DNA of 5,669 bases from Cellvibrionales bacterium UBA5860 (GTDB lineage: Bacteria > Pseudomonadota > Gammaproteobacteria > Pseudomonadales > Porticoccaceae), in the NCBI GenBank assembly GCA_002431545.1, contig DJFY01000110.1:21190-26858 (forward strand). Reading direction: 5' to 3'. This document shows, piece by piece, positions 1 through 3,230 of the stretch. A program made the translations under genes and the position numbers. The notes under the pieces are model-generated. The model saw nothing but the letters and a program-made list of their open reading frames with translations, was not told the DNA's origin and did not search any database. Numbering within the stretch: the first letter of the stretch is position 1; each line of letters opens with the position of its first letter.

Positions 1-6
1 AACAGA

Positions 7-12
7 AGTATA
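7..12 (-). promoter_or_regulatory. possible -10 element downstream of rlmE
   Basis: Read on the minus strand, these bases are TATACT, a five-of-six match to the sigma-70 -10 hexamer, lying in the gap after the rlmE stop and pointing toward the left edge. In related genomes the next gene is ftsH, so this could be an internal promoter for it. No convincing -35 hexamer is present at 15-18 bp spacing and no extended -10 TG is seen, so this is a weak call. Confidence 0.2.
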
Positions 13-53
13 GCGCGCTTTAGCGTGCTGCACCGCTTCGCGCACCCGGGTCA

Positions 54-677
54 TCACGTATCGCGAAAGCCTGTCGCTAACCAATACACCTCTCTCGATC
101 GGGTCCGTGAAGCACCTGGTTTTTTGGTCACCAGCTTGTCAAACCGGCCACGCACATCCCGAAACAGCTGATCGTAGCCTTCACCCTGGAACACCTTGGT
201 CACCAGAGTGCCGCCGGGGCGTAATACCTCGACCGCAAATTGTACGGCGAGTTCGACCAGGTGCATCGATCGCGGTTGATCCACCGCCTTCATACCACTC
301 ATGTTGGGTGCCATATCGGAAATTACAAGGTCTGCGGGTCGCCCCGCCAACGCGGCCAGAATATGCTGGTACACCTCGTCGTCGGTAAAATCCCCGCAGA
401 CAAACTCAACACCGGATATGGCGTCCATCGGCAAGATATCGGAGGCAACGACCATCCCCCCGTCCCCGATGCGCTGCGCCGCAACCTGGGACCAGCCGCC
501 CGGTGCTGCGCCCAGATCAACCACAACCTGCGCTTTTCTGAAAAAGGCGTATTTGTCGTCGAGCTCGAGCAGCTTGTAGCTGGCGCGAGATCGGTAACCC
601 TCGAGTCTGGAACGCTGGACATATTGATCCTTCTCGTGCTCGCGCAGCCAGCGATGGCTGCTTTTGGATCTCGACAT
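54..677 (-). CDS. rlmE: 23S rRNA (uridine-2'-O)-methyltransferase RlmE (FtsJ/RrmJ)
   Basis: This cytoplasmic enzyme transfers a methyl group from S-adenosylmethionine to the 2'-O of the conserved A-loop uridine of 23S rRNA (U2552 in E. coli) late in 50S assembly. The product has 207 residues against about 209 in E. coli. The SAM-binding motif I is DLGAAPGGW at 54-62 and the acidic residue after the second strand is D80. The family's K-D-K-E catalytic tetrad is complete at K35, D121 (SDMAPN), K161 and E196, each exactly three less than the E. coli numbers. The basic N-terminus (MSRSKSSHRWLREH) is typical. The ATG at 677 is the only reasonable start: an in-frame stop lies seven codons upstream and there is a G-rich ribosome binding site. 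It diverges from yhbY and probably leads into ftsH outside the window. In E. coli the rlmE-ftsH operon is heat-shock induced; no matching sigma-32 promoter is visible here. Confidence 0.97.
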   Translation of the reverse strand: MSRSKSSHRWLREHEKDQYVQRSRLEGYRSRASYKLLELDDKYAFFRKAQVVVDLGAAPGGWSQVAAQRIGDGGMVVASDILPMDAISGVEFVCGDFTDDEVYQHILAALAGRPADLVISDMAPNMSGMKAVDQPRSMHLVELAVQFAVEVLRPGGTLVTKVFQGEGYDQLFRDVRGRFDKLVTKKPGASRTRSREVYWLATGFRDT

Positions 678-680
678 ATG

Positions 681-688
681 CCACCCCC
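681..688 (-). promoter_or_regulatory. G-rich ribosome binding site of rlmE
   Basis: On the minus strand this reads GGGGGTGG, ending 3 nt before the rlmE ATG; the run of five G is 6 nt from the ATG. It is not a canonical AGGAGG, but it is the only purine-rich stretch in the very short leader and supports the start at 677. Confidence 0.55.
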
Positions 689-693
689 ATTTT

Positions 694-706
694 CGCTATA
701 ATAGCG
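694..706. promoter_or_regulatory. palindromic divergent -10 region of rlmE and yhbY
   Basis: The 13-bp sequence CGCTATAATAGCG is a perfect palindrome with 6-bp arms around a central A. On the plus strand it contains a consensus -10, TATAAT, at 697-702, facing yhbY; on the minus strand the same bases give TATTAT at 703-698, facing rlmE. It sits in the middle of the 51-bp gap between the two divergent genes, so one -10 region may serve both directions. The plus strand has TCGACA at 671-676, five of six matches to the -35 consensus, but at a long 20-bp spacing and inside the first codons of rlmE. No good -35 is seen for the minus strand. Predicted leaders are short, about 20 nt for yhbY and about 15 nt for rlmE. 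Confidence 0.6.
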
Positions 707-728
707 TCGGTCGAACACGAATCAGTAT

Positions 729-1031
729 ATGACTCTCTCCAACACCGAAAAAAAACATCTTCGCCGTATTGGCCACGGCCTCAATCCCGTGGTCACGATC
801 GCAGGTAAAGGGCTCTCGGAAAACGTTCTCGCCGAATTAGATCGCGCCCTGCACGACCATGAACTGATCAAGGTGAAACTTGCCACCGGCGACCGGCGCG
901 GCAAGAAAACACTATGTGACGATCTATGCGAAGCAAGCGGCGCGCAACTGGTGCAGATGATCGGCCATATGGCGCTACTCTACCGAAAAGCAGCACAGCC
1001 CGATCCCAGGCTCTCAAACCTGCTGCGCTAG
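729..1031 (+). CDS. yhbY: ribosome assembly RNA-binding protein YhbY (CRM domain)
   Basis: This is a small single-domain CRS1/YhbY (CRM) RNA-binding protein that associates with pre-50S ribosomal particles. The product has 100 residues against 97 in E. coli, and the CRM fold covers nearly the whole chain. The conserved opening helix and PVV strand end at P20-V22, the GxxG-type loop reads AGKG at 25-28 followed by LSENVLAEL, and the signature HELIKVK is at 44-50. The first loop glycine of E. coli (GSNG) is alanine here, with a glycine one position later, so the loop is slightly varied. The ATG at 729 is the only possible start, since an in-frame TAG lies at 702-704 inside the promoter palindrome. 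There is no recognisable Shine-Dalgarno sequence before it. The gene stands alone on its strand, diverges from rlmE and ends at an intrinsic terminator, giving a monocistronic unit. Confidence 0.95.
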   Translation: MTLSNTEKKHLRRIGHGLNPVVTIAGKGLSENVLAELDRALHDHELIKVKLATGDRRGKKTLCDDLCEASGAQLVQMIGHMALLYRKAAQPDPRLSNLLR

Positions 1032-1058
1032 ACCCGAGCTATTCTGTAGGTAATACCT

Positions 1059-1094
1059 GCGGCAACCAGATCCGGTTGCCGCCAATTATTTTAA
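1059..1094 (+). terminator. intrinsic terminator of yhbY
   Basis: A perfect 9-bp GC-rich stem, GCGGCAACC at 1059-1067 with GGTTGCCGC at 1074-1082, closes a 6-nt loop and is followed by a T-rich tract (CAATTATTTTAA, 1083-1094). It begins 28 nt after the yhbY stop and is oriented for plus-strand transcription. On the minus strand the stem is not followed by a T tract, so it should not stop the opposing transcript in the same way. Confidence 0.85.
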
Positions 1095-1138
1095 GCCTGG
1101 ATGCCTGCACCCCAGCTATGCCAGGGCCCAGGCATAGC
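1095..1138. repeat. cluster of overlapping inverted repeats between convergent genes
   Basis: The strongest pair is GCTATGCC at 1115-1122 with GGCATAGC at 1131-1138, an 8-bp perfect stem enclosing AGGGCCCA. Two other pairs compete for the same right-hand bases: GCCTGG at 1095-1100 with CCAGGC at 1128-1133, and ATGCCTG at 1101-1107 with CAGGCAT at 1129-1135. The cluster lies 27 bp beyond the minus-strand crotonase stop, where a transcript end is expected. No T tract follows on either strand, so this is a stem-loop forming region and not a classical terminator. Confidence 0.55.
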
Positions 1139-1165
1139 ATCAAGACGCCAGCAGACCGGTTAATT

Positions 1166-1975
1166 TCACCCGGCATCTACTTTTGACGATGGAAAGTTTG
1201 CTGCACGCTTTTCCTTTACTGCAGCCACACCCTCTGCCGCGTCCTCGCCGAGGAAACACAGCATTTCCATGCGCAGAGAGTTTTCGAAAATCGGCGCGGC
1301 CATCTGCATCCAGCCGTTAAGCGTGGATTTAGTACCACGAATTGCCGGTTGACTGCCGGCCGCCAGATTATCGGCGATCGCCATCGCCCGCGTCAGTACT
1401 TCGTCCTGAGGCACGCTCATACTGACCAGTCCGATACGATCGGCTTCTTTGCCATCGATGAATTCTGCAGTCATCAGATAGTATTTGGCCTTGGCCATAC
1501 CACAAAGAATTGGCCAGATGATCGCCGCGTGATCGCCAGCACCAACACCAAGCTTGACGTGGCCATCGGTAAATTTCGCCGTTTCCGACATGACACTGAT
1601 ATCCGCCATCAATGCAACCGCAAGGCCGGCGCCAACGGCGACACCGTTAATCGCCGAGACCACCGGCTTTTCCAGCGCAAGCATATTAAAGACGATGTCG
1701 GCGGCTTCCTTTTGTATCTGGCGAATGCCGTCCGGCTTGCCCACCACACCTTCAATCCAACCGAGATCGCCGCCAGCGGAAAAGGCCTTTCCGGCGCCAG
1801 TCACTACAACGACGTTGGTGTCGTCATCGACCGCAATCGTATTCCAGACCTGCGTCAGCTCCCAATGCAGGCGGCCATTAGTGGCATTCATCACTTCGGG
1901 CCGGTTAATCGTAACCAGCAGGACACCGTTGTCTTTGTGCTCGAAAAGCAAGTGCTCATAGTCCGAGTAATTCAT
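1166..1975 (-). CDS. enoyl-CoA hydratase/isomerase (crotonase) family protein
   Basis: Crotonase-fold proteins bind acyl-CoA thioesters and stabilise an enolate in an oxyanion hole. The 269-residue length is normal for the family. Visible segments are the N-terminal strand with INRPEVMNA (23-31), the first oxyanion-hole segment FSAGGDL (65-71), the second at KPVVSAINGVAVGAG (103-117), and the C-terminal helical part from EADRIGLV (177-184). Aligned by eye with rat mitochondrial enoyl-CoA hydratase, both catalytic glutamates are missing: the E144 position is A119 and the E164 position is H139. Instead it has GVGAGDHAAIIWP (143-155), resembling a common crotonase subgroup with an AGDGG motif, and D148 is a candidate catalytic residue (inference). 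It may therefore not be a standard beta-oxidation hydratase. The start is supported by a good ribosome binding site. It is last in the minus-strand series, 106 bp after the CMD-family gene. Substrate and reaction are unknown. Confidence 0.9.
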   Translation of the reverse strand: MNYSDYEHLLFEHKDNGVLLVTINRPEVMNATNGRLHWELTQVWNTIAVDDDTNVVVVTGAGKAFSAGGDLGWIEGVVGKPDGIRQIQKEAADIVFNMLALEKPVVSAINGVAVGAGLAVALMADISVMSETAKFTDGHVKLGVGAGDHAAIIWPILCGMAKAKYYLMTAEFIDGKEADRIGLVSMSVPQDEVLTRAMAIADNLAAGSQPAIRGTKSTLNGWMQMAAPIFENSLRMEMLCFLGEDAAEGVAAVKEKRAANFPSSKVDAG

Positions 1976-1981
1976 TAACTA

Positions 1982-1989
1982 TCCCCTTT
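1982..1989 (-). promoter_or_regulatory. ribosome binding site of the crotonase gene
   Basis: Minus-strand AAAGGGGA lies just upstream, with GGGG separated by 7 nt from the ATG at 1975. It is the clearest Shine-Dalgarno sequence in the window and fixes the start codon. Confidence 0.7.
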
Positions 1990-2005
1990 CTTAGCTGTTA
2001 CCAGA

Positions 2006-2041
2006 GACCGCCATCCGTCGTCAGTTTTCGGTATGACGGTC
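2006..2041 (-). other. possible stem-loop in the leader upstream of the crotonase gene
   Basis: In minus-strand RNA, GACCGUCAU (2041-2033) can pair with AUGGCGGUC (2014-2006), a 9-bp stem with one U-G wobble, and an inner CCG/CGG pairing could extend it past a bulge. It lies about 30 nt upstream of the crotonase start codon. No T tract follows, so it is not an intrinsic terminator. It could shape mRNA processing or be chance; the rest of the 106-bp gap shows no clear promoter. Confidence 0.3.
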
Positions 2042-2081
2042 GATTCACGTCGGATAACCTGTCCGTACGCATCACCGACAG

Positions 2082-2645
2082 TTAGGCACGCAAATCCTCA
2101 TCGAGCGTCATGCCCTCGTCGAGTTGCACGCCAAAGGTATTGAGAGCCATAGACACCAGGTTGTATTGACCCGCAGTAAACACGATATCCATAAGCTGCT
2201 CGGTACTGTAATGTTGGCTGAGTTGAGCCCAGGTCTCATCCGAGATAAAAGCATCGTCGTGCAGCTGGTCTGTCGCCTCAATCAGCAATCGCTCGTTCTC
2301 GGCCCACGCGGGCGAATCTGCACCCACTTTGACCTGTTCGATGTCGTCTTCGGACATGTCACACTCGAGGCCGATAATATGGTGCTGGCCCCACTCGTAT
2401 CCCGACTTGCACAACCAGCCCATGCGCAGGATCACAATTTCCCGATCGCGCAGGGAAATGGAAGATTTACCCATGATGTGATTAGCGAACACCATCCAAC
2501 GTTTGGCCAATCCCGGATGATTTGCCAGCGTGCGAAATATATTCAGGGTCCGGCCACCCATTTTCGCTTTGCCCACCGCCTCTTTTTGGGCTGCACTCCA
2601 TTCGGACTCCGGTACGGGCGGCACGCGTGGTTGGTCTAGTCTCAT
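2082..2645 (-). CDS. carboxymuconolactone decarboxylase family protein (AhpD-like fold)
   Basis: The 187-residue product belongs to the all-helical CMD/AhpD superfamily, in the long group of about 180-190 residues with one CMD domain. The core is LRDREIVILRMGW (65-77), then SGYEWGQHH (81-89), then IIGLECDMSEDDIEQV (90-105). E69, E84 and H88 correspond by spacing to the AhpD glutamate, second cysteine and histidine. The redox CxxC is absent: C79 is two residues before the first-cysteine position and the second position is E84, as in the YEW..H subgroup. Peroxidase activity like AhpD is therefore unlikely. True PcaC decarboxylases are shorter and sit in protocatechuate clusters, which this does not. 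The ATG at 2645 has a GAGG ribosome binding site 8 nt upstream. It lies 87 bp after greA and 106 bp before the crotonase gene on the same strand, so it may be co-transcribed or have its own promoter. The substrate is unknown. Confidence 0.88.
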   Translation of the reverse strand: MRLDQPRVPPVPESEWSAAQKEAVGKAKMGGRTLNIFRTLANHPGLAKRWMVFANHIMGKSSISLRDREIVILRMGWLCKSGYEWGQHHIIGLECDMSEDDIEQVKVGADSPAWAENERLLIEATDQLHDDAFISDETWAQLSQHYSTEQLMDIVFTAGQYNLVSMALNTFGVQLDEGMTLDEDLRA

Positions 2646-2653
2646 TGCTACAG

Positions 2654-2657
2654 CCTC
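2654..2657 (-). promoter_or_regulatory. ribosome binding site of the CMD-family gene
   Basis: Minus-strand GAGG is placed 8 nt before the ATG at 2645, a normal Shine-Dalgarno position that supports this start. Confidence 0.5.
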
Positions 2658-2662
2658 GATTG

Positions 2663-2691
2663 ATTATTCTAATGCCCCGCGAACCTGCCTA
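2663..2691 (-). promoter_or_regulatory. possible promoter of the CMD-family gene
   Basis: On the minus strand TAGGCA (2691-2686) and AATAAT (2668-2663) are separated by exactly 17 bp and match the sigma-70 -35 and -10 hexamers at four and five of six positions. An overlapping TAGAAT (2671-2666) is an alternative -10. Transcription would start around 2656, leaving a leader of only about ten bases that barely contains the ribosome binding site. The placement would let the two accessory genes be transcribed separately from carB-greA. This is a plausible but unproven call. Confidence 0.3.
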
Positions 2692-2695
2692 ACTG

Positions 2696-2712
2696 CTAGC
2701 GCATCGCACTAG
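2696..2712 (-). other. small stem-loop between greA and the CMD-family gene
   Basis: Minus-strand RNA CUAGUGC-GAU-GCGCUAG forms a 7-bp stem with one U-G wobble and a 3-nt loop, 20 bp after the greA stop. There is no T tract behind it, so it is not a convincing intrinsic terminator and may allow read-through or mark a processing or 3'-end site. Confidence 0.3.
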
Positions 2713-2732
2713 TTCCGCTGGCACTGAACCCG

Positions 2733-3209
2733 CTAGAGATGCTCCACCTGATCGATCTCGTATTCGATCTCTCCGGACGGCGTGTGCACAACCACTTCAT
2801 CGCCCACGGACTTGCCGATCAAGGCGCGCGCGATGGGTGATTGGTACGATATCTTACCTTCCTTGACGTCGGCTTCATCGTCGCCAACGATTTTATAGGT
2901 GGTTTCCTCATCGCTTTCGATATTGATAATGGTGACCGTGGCTCCGAAAATCACCTTGTCGCCCGCCGGGATCCGAGTCACGTCGATGACCTGGGCGTTA
3001 CCTAATTTGCCCTCGAGCTCGTTGATTCGCCCCTCGGTAAAACTCTGCTGCTCCCGCGCCGCATGGTACTCGGCGTTTTCTTTCAAATCACCATGAGCAC
3101 GAGCTTCCGCAATCGCCTGCACGATTCGCGGCCGTTCGATACGTTTCAGTTGGTCGAGCTCCTCGCGCAACAGCGCTGCGCCCTCCACCGTCAAGGGAAT
3201 CTTGTTCAT
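2733..3209 (-). CDS. greA: transcription elongation factor GreA
   Basis: GreA enters the secondary channel of backtracked RNA polymerase and stimulates cleavage of the 3' end of the transcript, releasing arrested complexes. The product is 158 residues, the same length as E. coli GreA, and aligns throughout. The N-terminal coiled coil spans about 1-75 and carries the tip motif HGDLKENAEY (39-48) with the two acidic residues D41 and E44 that position catalytic magnesium. The C-terminal FKBP-like domain includes VIFGATVTI, YKIVGDDEADVKEGKIS and SPIARALIGK. Its start lies 21 nt after the carB stop. There is no good Shine-Dalgarno sequence in that gap and an in-frame TGA sits two codons upstream of the ATG, so no longer start exists. 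Translation coupled to carB is the simplest reading. The order carB-greA is conserved in Pseudomonas-type gammaproteobacteria. Confidence 0.98.
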   Translation of the reverse strand: MNKIPLTVEGAALLREELDQLKRIERPRIVQAIAEARAHGDLKENAEYHAAREQQSFTEGRINELEGKLGNAQVIDVTRIPAGDKVIFGATVTIINIESDEETTYKIVGDDEADVKEGKISYQSPIARALIGKSVGDEVVVHTPSGEIEYEIDQVEHL

Positions 3210-3230
3210 GGTTCAGTCGTGAGAGCCTAG

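Noticed and set aside
12..29. Near direct repeat AGCGCGCT / AGCGTGCT at 10-bp spacing, also able to form a small hairpin.
   Set aside because: Two short copies at a window edge, no T tract, and no gene context to interpret it.
685..692. CCCCATTT on the plus strand, matching the sigma-32 -10 consensus.
   Set aside because: It points toward yhbY and not rlmE-ftsH, and no CTTGAA-like -35 lies at the proper distance. The same bases are better explained as the complement of the rlmE ribosome binding site.
1048..1058. Palindrome AGGTAATACCT after yhbY.
   Set aside because: The arms are only 5 bp with no partner site or promoter nearby; likely chance or part of the terminator approach.
1032..1165. 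A minus-strand intrinsic terminator for the crotonase gene.
   Set aside because: Neither hairpin in the gap is followed by a T tract when read on the minus strand.
1349..1978. A 209-codon plus-strand open frame opposite the crotonase gene.
   Set aside because: The minus-strand protein has clear crotonase motifs and a good ribosome binding site; the plus frame has neither.
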